A DNA stretch of 64,000 bases. It comes from Plumapathes pennacea. Its lineage: Eukaryota; Cnidaria; Anthozoa; Antipatharia; Myriopathidae. The stretch lies in the NCBI GenBank assembly GCA_964036295.1, contig OZ038463.1:22369069-22433068 (forward strand), written 5' to 3'. The position numbers and the translations under genes are program-made. Every line of letters begins with the position of its first letter. The stretch's first letter is position 1. Of the stretch, positions 1 to 9,563 are shown one piece after another. The notes below the pieces were generated by a model. That model was not told the DNA's origin, ran no database searches, and was given only the letters and a program-made list of their open reading frames with translations.

Positions 1-84
1 CGATAAGCATTTCCTCCACTTCGCTGAGGCCCTGTAGCGGTGGAAGGCTGCAAGTTCCTCCTTTCAGGGCTAGCCCATCCACGG

Positions 85-515
85 CTATGTAGATATTTGC
101 TGTCTCTGGAAGCGACGCTCTTCCACAAGAGACGAACGGCGTCGACTGCTGGCCTCATTTTGAGCATGAAGCCTACGGGCTCTTTCTTCGGACCTTTCAT
201 TGTGGCGTCGGGAAGCAGCTCGTTCTCGATTGGCTTTCATGCGCTGTTCTCTTTCCTGAGCTGTTTCTCGGGCTAGCTTCTGCATATGATGTTCCCGCTA
301 AGCTGTAATGCGCCTTTCTCTTTCCCGGGTTGCCTCCTGAGCTAGTTTCTGCTTGTAACGCTCTCGTTCACGCTTTTGCTTATCTTCTTTGACAGCGACA
401 GTATTGTCTTGTCTCGACTGCTGTTGTTTTCGTTGGGTGGTTGTTTGCCGTCTGCGCTCGAGAAGAATACTCCGCTGTTGGCTGGTCTCACGAATTTGTC
501 TTATACCTCGTTCAC
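85..515 (-). pseudogene. Arg/Glu/Gln-rich ORF remnant (STPR-like repeats)
   Basis: Read on the minus strand, one frame runs from about 515 to 85 with a single in-frame TAG near 301. It encodes a highly charged, low-complexity protein with repeated RE(T/R)AQEREQR and RRxNERSEERARR-type blocks. Such spaced Arg/Glu repeats resemble the STPR-type repeats seen at the N-termini of some metazoan Helitron-like helicases and DNA-binding proteins; that link is an inference from composition and spacing only. No helicase or nuclease motif is present. The ORF lies directly beyond the 3' LTR of the neighbouring Gypsy element, so the retrotransposon may have inserted into or beside it. A related charged segment occurs at about 36.8-37.0 kb. 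The internal stop suggests a pseudogene. Confidence 0.35.
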
Positions 516-546
516 ACCAATGCTTAAATCTGTTTAAAAGGTGTTT

Positions 547-714
547 TGTAAAATCTGGTATTTAATCGTCAAACGGGTTCACAGAACTGGAGTAACTTTG
601 AACACAACTGAGTCTTCAACAACAACACGGAAAGACGCAACTCGCGTCAGAACTACGACATTTACGGTAACGCCAGCACTACACTAGCTCTTAACGTTCT
701 AAGTTTATATTACA
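547..714 (-). repeat. 3' LTR of the Gypsy element
   Basis: The 168-bp segment begins TGTAATATAAAC on the minus strand (at 714) and ends TTTTACA (at 547), so it has TG...CA termini. It is preceded on the element strand by a purine run (complement of cccctccct at 719-727), which fits a polypurine tract. The first 103 bp on the plus-strand side match the 5' LTR at 5971-6073. It is short for a Gypsy LTR. Confidence 0.75.
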
Positions 715-757
715 TTATCCCCTCCCTAATTTGCTGGGGGACAAGTCTCTAGGAGTT

Positions 758-1352
758 CTAGAAATTTGTTTCATAGTCCTCTGTCCATGCCGGCGGTTTC
801 CTTGAACGGGAAGGCCTAGCTGTGGTCTGAGGCTCCACAGGAGATGGACTGGTGGATGCAGAACTTCTCTCTACATTGCTGCCCGATGACATCATAGTCA
901 TTGGTAGGGCACTTAAGTTTTCCTGTCCTGGCTCACTAGTCGACGGGGAGCCTGAACTGTCCTGCCCTGAGTCACTTGTTAGTGGGGAGCTTGAATTCTG
1001 TCCCTGATTGCCGTTGGGCACTATCGTCTTCCTCTTCCTCATCTTCCTCTTCACTGACTGCTGGACGTGGCACTGGAACTGTGGTCCTTGATGCTGGAAC
1101 TGTGGTCCTTGGTACTGGACCTGTGGTCCTTGGTGCTGGACCTGTGGTCCTTGGTGCTGGAACTGTGGTCTTTGGCGCTGGAACTGTGGTTCTCGATCTT
1201 GTTTGTTCCCCTGTGTAAGTGTCTGAGGGAGTGCTTCCAGCTTCCTTGGGTGCAAAGCAGGGTTTCAAACTGTTGAAATGCACAACCAACCGCTTTCGGC
1301 CACCCTCCTTCTGAATACGATAGACCACATCCGAAATCTTCTTAATGATCAC
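758..1352 (-). pseudogene. Gypsy integrase C-terminal tail
   Basis: The minus-strand ORF 972-1352 carries a chromo/GPY-like end of integrase (DVVYRIQK, then RLVVHFNSLKPC), followed by a repetitive Thr/Val/Pro tail (TTVPAPRTTGPAP-like units) and an acidic run. A second frame, 758-1255, is also open over the same repeats. The frame is broken from the upstream integrase ORF near 1350-1393, where the plus strand shows a small direct duplication (tccgtgaaag twice), a likely cause of the break. The family role is binding and insertion of the element's cDNA. Confidence 0.7.
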
Positions 1353-2734
1353 ATATTGCCCTTGCTAGCTTCCGTGAAAGTCCGTGAAAGTCCCTTCTTA
1401 ACAGCTGGAACGTGTTTCCAAACTCGGTCACCAACATTGAAGGGGTCTCCTGCAGCCTTAGTATTGTAATAGTCTTTATACCTCTGCGTTTCCACACCCA
1501 TCTTTTCCCTGGCCAGCTCATGTGCATGATGGAATCTAGCTTTCATGTCTTGTACAAACTCAGGAACCGATTGAGGAAGACTGGACTCCGGGGTGTCACC
1601 AACTATCAAGTCAACTGGTAGACGGGCCTCTCTCCCAAACAGCATTCGATGCGGTGTGATGTCAGTTGTTTTGTGCTCAGCAGTTCGATAGGCAAAAATA
1701 ATCTGAGAGAGCTTGGTGTCTCAATTATTTTGATTCTCATTCACAACCTTTGATAGCATGTCCTTGAGTGTCCGATTAACCCTCTCGACCATTCCATTGC
1801 TCTCTGGATGGTAGGGTGTGGTGCGAGTCTTGTTTACTTCCAGCATGATAGCCATATGCTGGAAGACATAACTTTCAAAGTCTTGGCCTTGGTCTGAGTG
1901 CAAGAACTGCATAACGCCATAGCGTGATACCCATTTGTCGACGAGCTTCTTTGCTACCGTGGGGGCCTGATGGTTTTCTATGGCAAAGGCTTCTGGCCAC
2001 TTTGTGAAATAGTCTGAAATCACCAAGACGTATCGATTGCCCCTGCACATTGTCGGAAGTGGACCAAGTATGTCCAGAGCCACTCTCTCCATCGGATACC
2101 CTGCACAACTCGTTTGTAGTGGCGCTCTGGTTTTCCTTGCTGGCGGATTCCGCTCCCCACATTCCTTGCAGCTTCTGCAATGATCTTCTACTTCCTGGTA
2201 CCAGCCCTTCCAGTAGTACCGTGCCTTCACGCGTTCCGCCGTCTTGTTCACCCCCAAATGTCCCGAGGTGGGAATGTCATGTAGGAGTTTCAGCACATCA
2301 GGGACCAAGTTCCGAGGCAGGCAGAGCTGCAGGACCACCGATTTCCCATCCTCGCTTTCATACCGACGGTAAAGGAGGTCGTTCGCCAGTGCGAGCTTTC
2401 CGAATTGGCTCCACAAACTGCCTACCACTGGACCGGCATCGGATATCTCACTCCTGGGTGGTCTTCCTCCCTTCTTAAGCCATGTCACGGCTGAACGTAC
2501 GGCAGGATCTTGCTGTTGGCATTGCCGCAACTCCTCATCACTCCACTGGCTCAGCCAGGTTTTCCTTGTTGTCGCTTCGGATACACTTCCTGCATGGTAC
2601 TCTCCTACCGTATCTTCAGAGCCAAGGGCCACTTCCGATGTTTCCTCCTTCGGCCACGGAAAACGAGACTTACCATCGGCGTTTCCATGCAGTCTTCCAG
2701 GGCGATGGTCGATGCCAAAATCAAATTCAGCCAA
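1349..2734 (-). pseudogene. Gypsy integrase core
   Basis: The ORF 1721-2734 has an HHCC zinc-binding segment (HLGVNKTAERVK, CRSCKECGERN) and a DDE catalytic core: D in ALDILGP, D in LHSDQGQDFES and E in ESNGMVERVNRTLK. The upstream part, DFGIDHRPGRLHGNADGKSR, is the end of RNase H. A TGA follows the stretch ending VVNENQNN, and the reading continues in ORF 1349-1645 with the typical MLFGREARLPVD block. It is therefore split by at least one nonsense change and is not expected to be functional. The product would act with the LTR ends in cDNA integration. Confidence 0.85.
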
Positions 2735-4195
2735 TCTCTCCAGCCAGCATGAAACCTGTGCTTAAAGCTTCTCAGCCACTGCAGTGCTCTATGATCCGTT
2801 CGCACAGTGAACCTTTTCCCTAACAGGAAAGGTTCAAAGTGTTCCATTCCCCAAGACCATTGCCAGAAGCTCTTTCCTGGTGGTGCTGTAATTCCGTTCA
2901 GGCTTCGACAACGCCCTCGCTGCATAGGCGATGACCCTCTCTGAACCTTCATGAACCTGCGACAAGACAGCTCCAATCCCGACATCACTGGAATCTGTAT
3001 CTAAGACAAATGGTTGGTCAAACCTGGGATAGGCTAGTATTCGTGCACCTGTTAGCTGTTCCTTGAGGGTGCTGAAGGCCTTTTGACACTCTGTTGTCCA
3101 CTGGAAGACGGTGTTTTTGCGTTCCAGGTTGTACAGTGACGCTGCCACTTCTGCGTAGTTATGGATAAACTGGCGATAGTACCCAGCACAGCCCAGAAAG
3201 GAACGAAGCCTTGAGACATCACAAGGCATCGACCAGTCTTGTAACACTTTGATCTTCTCCGGGTCTGTGGAAATTCCCTTCTTGCTTACAACGTGACCCA
3301 ACAGCAGTGTCGATTCCTTCAGCAACTGGCACTTCTTTGCATTAAGCTTAAGTCCCGCGTGTTCAAGTCGCTGCAGCACCGCATCCAGCTTCCGATGATG
3401 TTCAATGAGGGTGCCAGCAAAAACGACGATGTCGTCCAAATACACCAGACAGTCGAGCCAGTTAAGGCCACGCAGAATAGTATTCATGGCTCGCTGAAAG
3501 GTCGCTGGTGCATTTGTGAGTCCAAACGGCATCTTTTTGACCTGAAAGTGTCCGTCCGGTGTGGAAAAGGCAGTATTTTCCTTGTCTTCCTCCGCCACTG
3601 GAATCTGCCAGTAGCCCCTCACTAAGTCCAAGTGAGTAAAGTAGGCAGCTCCAGCCAACGCTTCCAGGATGTCCTCACATCGAGGTAATGGGTGTACATC
3701 CTTCTTGGTCACCTCGTTTAGTCTCCTGTAGTCAACACAGAGCCTCCTGGACCAATCTTTCTTCGCCACCAACACAACAGGGGAAGACCATGGAGAGGTA
3801 GAGGGTTCGATAACGTCACTGGCGATCATCGTTTCTATCTCCTGCCGCACCTCTTCTCCTCGATGGAATGGTAGCATCCGAGGTGGTACTCTAATTGGTG
3901 GAGCTTCACCGGTGTTGCTAGAATGCTCTCTTGCAGCTACTTCTCCCAAGTCTTCGGGTTCCCAAGATACAATTTTACTGTGGCTTGCTATGATTTCGCG
4001 AACACAATCCCTTTCGTCCGCTGGTATTGATGGATTGTCAATTACAAAAAGTTCAGCATTGAGTTGATCGGCATTCCCAGGCTGAGCCGCCATACAAGTT
4101 GACGCCACTTGTTCTCCAGCCTTCCGGGTCTCGACGTGGTAACAGGAAGTTGTCCCTTTCTCGTCTGTTTCTAAGAGCGGACATAAATCTCCCAC
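2605..4195 (-). pseudogene. Gypsy reverse transcriptase and RNase H
   Basis: ORF 2834-4195 carries RT motifs: the SPWSSPVVLVAKKD block, LCVDYRRLNEVT, FGLTNAPATFQRAMN and the YLDDIVVF active-site box (YxDD), then the Gypsy thumb/connection (LRSFLGCAGYYRQFI) and the start of RNase H (FVLDTDSSDVGIGAVLSQ). The frame stops shortly after a KELLAMV block, and RNase H continues in a different frame in ORF 2605-2988 (FTVRTDHRALQWL). At least two frame changes separate RT from integrase. The family reaction is copying of element RNA into DNA and removal of the RNA strand. Confidence 0.9.
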
Positions 4196-4243
4196 CGAAC
4201 TCCCCCGGTAGATCCGTTTCGGTGTCTGGTGATGATTAAAAAC

Positions 4244-4770
4244 TCAAACTGGTATCGATCCATCACGCACTGTCGCCAACACCTTCAGTATTCCCACTGA
4301 GTATCTTTCCTCAAAACGTGGTTCTGACTCCAACACGCCAGAAAATATCTTGATTGCCCTTCCCTGATCAACTCTGCAGGCAATGTTCATCATAGAATGT
4401 GGAGGGATTACCACTGAGTCAGCCACTGTCACACGGCACACATCCCAGCTCGGTTTGCAAATCAAGGCACTCTGCTTGCCCTTGCTCTCCACTGTTCCCT
4501 TTACAAAATCAATTATGCAACCATCTGGCTTCAGGAAATCCACGCCAATAAGCATTTTCTGCGCCAAATCCTCACACACATATACCTTGTGCGAAGCGGC
4601 GACGCCAGCCTTTTCAATCTTCACGTCCGCAACTCCACACATATTCAAAGGAGTGTTGTTAGCTCCCAGAATGGGGCGGTCCGCACAGCGTACTTGGGTA
4701 TGCTGTAACCTCACTCTGTCAAATAACTCCTTGTGGACTAGCGTAACCGCGGCTCCAGTGTCAACCAGGG
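4244..4770 (-). pseudogene. Gypsy aspartic protease, N-terminus interrupted by MITE
   Basis: The minus-strand frame contains ALVDTGAAVTLV, the DTG catalytic motif of retropepsins, then a GVDFLKPDGCIID block that matches the flap-distal part of Gypsy proteases. Immediately upstream of the DTG the coding sequence runs into the MITE at 4771-4911, and the N-terminal protease sequence continues beyond it from about 4912. The first ten residues of the surviving ORF are MITE-derived. Family function is maturation of Gag and Gag-Pol. A stop or gap also separates this frame from RT at about 4195-4244. Confidence 0.75.
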
Positions 4771-4911
4771 CCCGGTTGTTCAAAGAGTGGATAGCGCTAT
4801 CCACAGGATAAATCCTTATCCTCTCGACTGAATTAAGCTTAATGGTTAATTCTATCCACTGGATAGCGACTTATCCGGCGAATAGCGCTATACACTCTTT
4901 GAACAACCGGG
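4771..4911. mobile_element. MITE nested in the Gypsy protease region
   Basis: A 141-bp non-coding element has long terminal inverted repeats: CCCGGTTGTTCAAAGAGTG at the left and its complement at the right end, followed inward by a second palindromic motif GGATAGCGCTATCC. The flanks accagggc and cccagggc match at 7 of 8 positions if one terminal base is shared, which suits an 8-bp target duplication of hAT type. The superfamily assignment is an inference. It disrupts the protease reading frame just before the catalytic DTG. Confidence 0.75.
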
Positions 4912-5175
4912 CCCAGGGCTTCAACTTGTGAACCATTTACACAACAAGACACGAACACGGCATTCTCTGTGGTAACACTTGAGACCCGTCCCACTGGTTG
5001 GGAATTGTGACTTGATTGGGTTCCTGGCGCGGGCGGACTCACACACGTGGTGGAGCCGCCCTGTATCCGTTTTCCTGACCCTTCTCCTTCTGAGGACAGC
5101 CGCGCCGAAAATGGCCTTTCCTTCCACAAGGGAAGCATCTGTCACGGGGTCCCCTTGATGACAACTTCGTTGCAT
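4912..5175 (-). pseudogene. Gypsy nucleocapsid zinc knuckle and start of protease
   Basis: On the minus strand, bases 5137 to 5096 encode a perfect CX2CX4HX4C zinc knuckle (CFPCGRKGHFRRGC), typical of retroelement nucleocapsid. It is followed by a Ser/Pro/Gln linker and by a segment ending CCVNGSQVEAL, which is the residue run just ahead of a retropepsin DTG motif. The knuckle and the linker lie in different frames, so a frameshift is present. The MITE at 4771-4911 cuts the protease at the end of this segment. Confidence 0.7.
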
Positions 5176-5332
5176 GATGATCCCGTGACTCCAAAACTTG
5201 TGTCAACAGGGCGTTCTGTTGTTGGAACAGTTCCTTTGCCCAATTTGGTGCCTATGCCCCTGAGCCCATGGCACTGACGTCAGCGCCTGCCTCGCGCATG
5301 TTTGTGTTGTTGACCGCCATCACCGAAGCGTT

Positions 5333-5956
5333 TCAATTACTTTCAACTGCAAAAAAGGCTTCGAGGCATAGAGCCTGGCACACCGCGTCATCCAAGGTTG
5401 CCGGGATGGTTTGACTGACACCCAAACGCAGTTCCCGTGATTGTAGAGCGTTCATGAACTGGTCCACCTGCTCTTCCTCCAGTGAGTTTCCATCTCGCCC
5501 GACAAATGCTCGCGTTGCCAAATGACGTAGATCGTTGGCTAAATTTTCTCCCTTCTCCCTCTTCGTGTTAAGGAAGGCCAGCTTGTGGAAGGCACGTTGT
5601 TGCTTCGGCTGAAGGCGACAACGCAGAGCTGACACGAGATTTTCGTACGTGTTTCTGTCGCCAACTGACATGCCAGGATAGACTTGCTGAGCGTCGCCTC
5701 TCAGCGAAACGGCTAGTTGCTGGCATCGCTGCTCCGGGGACCATTGGTTAATGTCCGCACACAGTTCAAAATGGCTTAACCAGTCGTCGAAATCGACGTC
5801 CATGGCGAAGAACAGATCTACTTTTCCTCGCGGCGCTTTCACAACCAAAGACACAGTCAAAGCATACTCTCGCGAACTCGTTTCTCCTGCTTGCATTTGC
5901 TCCAGGCGGACTATTAGCTGTTGAATTTCCTCTCGCAATTCTGCTTCAGACGCCAT
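5333..5956 (-). pseudogene. Gypsy gag N-terminal region
   Basis: The ORF starts with MASEAELREEIQQLIVRLEQ at 5956, a few bases inside the 5' LTR and primer-binding site, and ends at a TGA-type stop at 5333 after about 207 residues. It has a predicted coiled-coil start and a capsid-like block (FDDWLSHFELCADINQW, then QRCQQLAVSLRGDAQQVY and LRCRLQPKQQRAFHKLAF) of the kind seen in retrotransposon Gag domains. I chose the ATG at 5956 because residues upstream come from LTR sequence. Family role is the structural shell of the virus-like particle. The later gag part is frameshifted. Confidence 0.75.
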
Positions 5957-5957
5957 A

Positions 5958-5969
5958 CCGCTGCCACCA
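5958..5969 (-). promoter_or_regulatory. Putative tRNA primer-binding site
   Basis: One base inside the LTR end, the minus strand reads TGGTGGCAGCGG, which has the position and TGG start expected of a minus-strand primer-binding site complementary to a tRNA 3' end (CCA). The tRNA species cannot be assigned from this alone. Confidence 0.5.
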
Positions 5970-5970
5970 A

Positions 5971-6073
5971 TGTAAAATCTGATATTTAATCGTAAAACGG
6001 GTTCACAGAACTGGAGTAACTTTGAACACAACTGAGTCTTCAACAACAGCACGGAAAGACGCAACTCGCGTCT
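5971..6073 (-). repeat. Truncated 5' LTR of the Gypsy element
   Basis: This segment matches 547-649 with only a few changes (for example one base missing in the tcgt(c)aaaacggg stretch). Similarity ends after the shared GACGCAACTCGCGTC, and the U3-equivalent end of the LTR is absent. The LTR divergence is low, so insertion is not ancient even though the coding region is broken. Confidence 0.7.
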
Positions 6074-6778
6074 CGTCGCAGAACACAAGCAACCCAGGCT
6101 CAGGGGACCTGGAAGCGAGTTTTCATTTTATAAGAATTTGAGTGGGAATCTAGATGGCTCAAAATAATTAGGAAATACTCAAATAAAAGAAGTGAAACTT
6201 TGCTTTCGTGTTTATTTACGTACGAACTATCTGTGGTCGCGATTACAGCGTTTTCGGGGAAATTTTGCGCCCGCTGTGGGTAACGATAAAAAAAAGGGAA
6301 GGTAGGAGACGACTCGTTCGAGTGAGTCGAACTCTGGGCAATTTTTCTCCTCAAAATTCAAAATCAGCCAAATACTACCTTACAAACAGCATTGGCGAAG
6401 ACATTCTCCAACTTTCTGAGCAAGGTAATCCCTGATCTGCTCCATTTCCGACGAGTACGGCGCCATTGCACGCCTCCAATTCACTCCTCCGCGGCCATTT
6501 TGATGTGTACGTCTGGAAAGCGTTACCACCGAAAACCGTTTGTGCGCGGTTAGGCCTGAGCGCTAACCAAACCACAGCCGTGATGGGTAAGGAGGTACGA
6601 ACAAAAGCTGGCAGGAGTCGGGTGAGTAGCAATGTCGTAAACTATTGTTCGCCAGTGACCAATCGGAAGAGTCAAAATAAAGGCGAGGGAAAACTCACGA
6701 ATCAATTGCGCTATTTCCTGTTGTCTAATTAGTGCATTGCTTTGGTGTTTTGTCGCTTTTTTTGTGGCGTATTCTGGA
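6074..6778. other. No gene recognised
   Basis: This stretch between the Gypsy element and the next ORF cluster has short ORFs only. It contains one copy (about 6510-6550) of a 41-bp sequence that recurs at 8022-8062. Confidence 0.5.
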
Positions 6779-8118
6779 AATGTTATCCACCTTGAAACGA
6801 AGAAGTGAAGAAAATGTAGCTCATCCGTCGAAGAAGAAGTATCGGAACGTATCTCATTGTTTGTACGCCTCTATCAAAGCCTGGTAAGTTGTGATAGTTG
6901 TAAAAAACAAAATAGATCACAATTCTGTGGCTACATAATGAATTCTTTATAATATCCTCAGGATTTTACTCCACTACGAAGTCGGCAAGGATCATTTGTC
7001 CGACACAGACATATTCTTGATCACTCTATGAGTGATAAGGAAAACATTATCGTAAACAAGGAAGATGAGGTTAGCTGCAAGCTGTTAACTCGAGCTGCGC
7101 TGGAGGTGCTCGGCCCGGCTGGAGTTAAAGCTGCAACGAAGAGGGAACACAGCAGTCGATTGAAAGGACTCTTAAATTTAACAAGGAAAGCTGAAGCGGA
7201 TGTTGATCGGAAGTGTACTGTGCATAAGGAATGGGCTTCATTTAAAGAACAAGTCGTTTCCATCACTGAAGGAACTGACTGAAAGGCTACCATCTAGAAA
7301 GAGGAAATGTCTGCAAGCCTGTTTCTTGTCATAAAACGTGCGCTATGACGGACAACGCGTAATTGTAGAGATAATCTTGACTCTGAAAAACGTAAAGGAC
7401 GAAATTGAGACAAAAATACTCTACCAACAACGACCTGTCCCGGATGCATTTTTAGAAAAGGCTCTTAAAAAGCATCTAGATGGATTGGCGATAATCGAGA
7501 AAGCTCGCTTTTTGATGGCATTCCTAATCAACTCTAGTATTTGTAATGGGATTGGCACTGGTATCGATACAGATGTACACGACTCATCGACGGAGCTAAG
7601 AAAGCACTCAATTGAGGATCAGTCCACTGGCTTAATGGAGGATAGGGTCTTTGCCACGAACTGTACGAGTTTCATGAGTTCTGGGGGGAGGTGCTATTCT
7701 TCGTGTGGCACGTTAAAGAAACTTACAGAAGAGAAGATGAAAAAAATGCATCAAATTGGAAAGATGGCTGACCCCAAATGTAACAATCGTCTCCAATAAA
7801 ATTGCAATAGAAAAGGCCAAACGTCAGCAAGCCGAAAGGTTTTAACAAAAGCTCATGAATGAAATGATAGAAATGGAGGAAGCAGACCACTTGGACCTGC
7901 AAGGGATGATGAGCAAGGTGAAGAAGGACGACGTGCCTGAAGAAATGAAGCTTATGTGGGATCAACAGATGGAGATATTGAAGAAGAAGTCCAAGACGCA
8001 GTACCGCTGGCACCCAAGGCACGTCTCAAAAGCCTTACCACCGAAAACCGTTTATGCGCGGTCACAGCACGAAAAAGCAGATTTAATGAAGGTTAATGGT
8101 GGCGTAAAAGCAGCGTAA
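6779..8118 (+). other. Unrecognised plus-strand ORF cluster
   Basis: Four open stretches follow each other. A start at 6779 gives MLSTLKRRSEEN... and reaches a GTAAGT donor at about 6887, with an acceptor TCCTCAG at about 6961. A charged 84-residue ORF lies at 7028-7282, a 153-residue ORF at 7338-7799, and a Met/Lys/Glu-rich helical ORF at 7855-8118 (EMIEMEEADHLDLQ, DDVPEEMKLMWDQQMEIL). Codon use and lengths look partly protein-like, but frames change between blocks and I recognise no domain. It may be a small spliced gene or, more likely, a decayed mobile-element gene. Confidence 0.3.
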
Positions 8119-8640
8119 ACATCGAGTTTAAACGCCTTTACGCCAGATTTACAGCGCGTAAAGTTCAGCTTTACTTCAGCTTTACTCTTGAACTTAAATG
8201 CGGCTTAACGAGACTTCTTTACTCCTTCGTAATGTTGGCGTAAATACGAATTAAAGATAACTTAAACAGTGCGAAAATGTCGCTTAAAGGCCACGCAAAT
8301 CAAGCTTACTGTTAGCGTAAAAGTAACGTAAAGTTTACGCTTTACGCTTGGATCTCTTGAGCTTAAATGCGGCTTAACGAGACTTCTTTACGCCTTCGTA
8401 ATGTTGGCGTAAATACGAAATAAAGATGACTTAAACAGTACGAAAATGTCGCTCAAAGGCCCTAAAGGCCACGCAAATCAAGCTCAGTGTTAGCGTAAAA
8501 GTAGCGTAAAGTTTACACTTTACGCTTGGGTCTCTTAAGCTTCAATGCAGCTTAACGAGACTTCTTTACGCCTTGGTAATTTTGGCGCAAATACAAAATA
8601 AAAGTGACGTAAACGGTGAAAACGACCACGCTAAAATTTA
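8090..8640. repeat. About 170-bp tandem repeat rich in GCGTAAA/TTTACGC
   Basis: About three units begin near 8196, 8364 and 8541, marked by the shared block TAA(A/T)GC(G/A)GCTTAACGAGACTTC. Each unit contains several copies of GCGTAAA or its complement TTTACGC in both orientations. It is non-coding. Confidence 0.75.
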
Positions 8641-9443
8641 CGAAAGATCGCGTGTATAGGCAGATAGTGACATTAAATGTCGCGTACAGTTGCTTAATGT
8701 AGCACTGTATTTGGATAGAGTAGTTAACAAGTCTAAGAAATTCCACACTACAATAACACTTATCTTTTCAGTTTTACTTTCTTTATTGTTACTAGAACAT
8801 GATATAAAGATATTAGCAAGTCTTCAATATTGCAAAATTTATAAACGGTAGATAATCCACCCAACAATAACGAGATCAGTGGTAATGCAACTGGTCTTTG
8901 GACTTTCGTTTTCTTAAAAATATTTCATAAATATGTCTGAATGAATGTCTTGTCTAAAAGTACATACTATAAAGCGAATAGTATCTACAGTACATCTACA
9001 TATTTATTTAAAACAGTGTATCTTTTGGATGTAGCACTATAATAATTATTTAAATGTGACAATATATTTTCTTGTTTTGGAGCATAGGGAATGTACACCA
9101 AACCCTGCTCATTCTGTGAATGGATGGATTAGTGGCATATTATCCCCCCCCCTTTTTTTTTTTGCTGAGCACAAGAAACTTACATCAACCCTTTAATTTG
9201 TGAGTCTTTAAATCCAGGACAACTGAAAAAGAAAATTATTGGGGTTAACTTTTCAGTGGATGCAATCATGTAGTGTTGAACTATTCTAAGCTTCTTCGCT
9301 ATCTTGCATTAGCGCAGATTTCTTTTGTTTGATGTTTTCAATTATTTCTGAGTTGACAGTTGACATATAAAATTATTGTTTTTAATAGTTTGTTTTTTGT
9401 TTAGAAATAGATGTTGTTTTCATACAAGACATGCACTGACATT
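8641..9443. other. AT-rich spacer, possible 3' UTR of the receptor gene
   Basis: No coding sequence is recognised. On the minus strand it lies downstream of the receptor stop codon, and complements of AATAAA-like signals occur (for example around 8770 and 9003), so part of it may be the receptor's 3' UTR. Confidence 0.3.
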
Positions 9444-9563
9444 TTATGTCATTAGACTGCAGTCTAAATGGCTTTTTAATTCCTGACAAATTAACTGCCA
9501 CACCACCTGACCTCTCTTAGACTGCTTGCGCTTTGGCCGCTTGTGTTTGAATCCCTCACGAAT
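9444..9563 (-). CDS. Receptor exon: cytoplasmic tail and stop
   Basis: After the acceptor CTTGACAG, the phase-0 reading gives IREGFKHKRPKRKQSKR, then hydrophobic and polar residues, and TAA at 9444-9446. Joined to the TM7 exon end (VLSNQ), it gives the NQ-IREGF motif that follows TM7 in many adhesion GPCRs. The tail is only 39 residues and strongly basic at its start. An inverted-repeat element occupies the intron between this exon and TM7. Confidence 0.7.
   Translation of the reverse strand: MREGFKHKRPKRKQSKRGQVVWQLICQELKSHLDCSLMT

Larger units (their letters stand above)
547..6073 (-). mobile_element. Ty3/Gypsy LTR retrotransposon, degraded
   Basis: This is a minus-strand LTR element with gag, CCHC zinc knuckle, aspartic protease, reverse transcriptase/RNase H and integrase in the Ty3/Gypsy order (integrase after RT). 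The two ends share about 103 bp of LTR sequence starting TGTAAAATCTG on the plus strand at 547 and 5971. The internal region holds several frameshifts and stops, and a MITE interrupts the protease region, so the copy is dead. The 5' LTR loses similarity after about 6073, so the element has been truncated or rearranged on that side. No clean target-site duplication was found. Confidence 0.9.
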
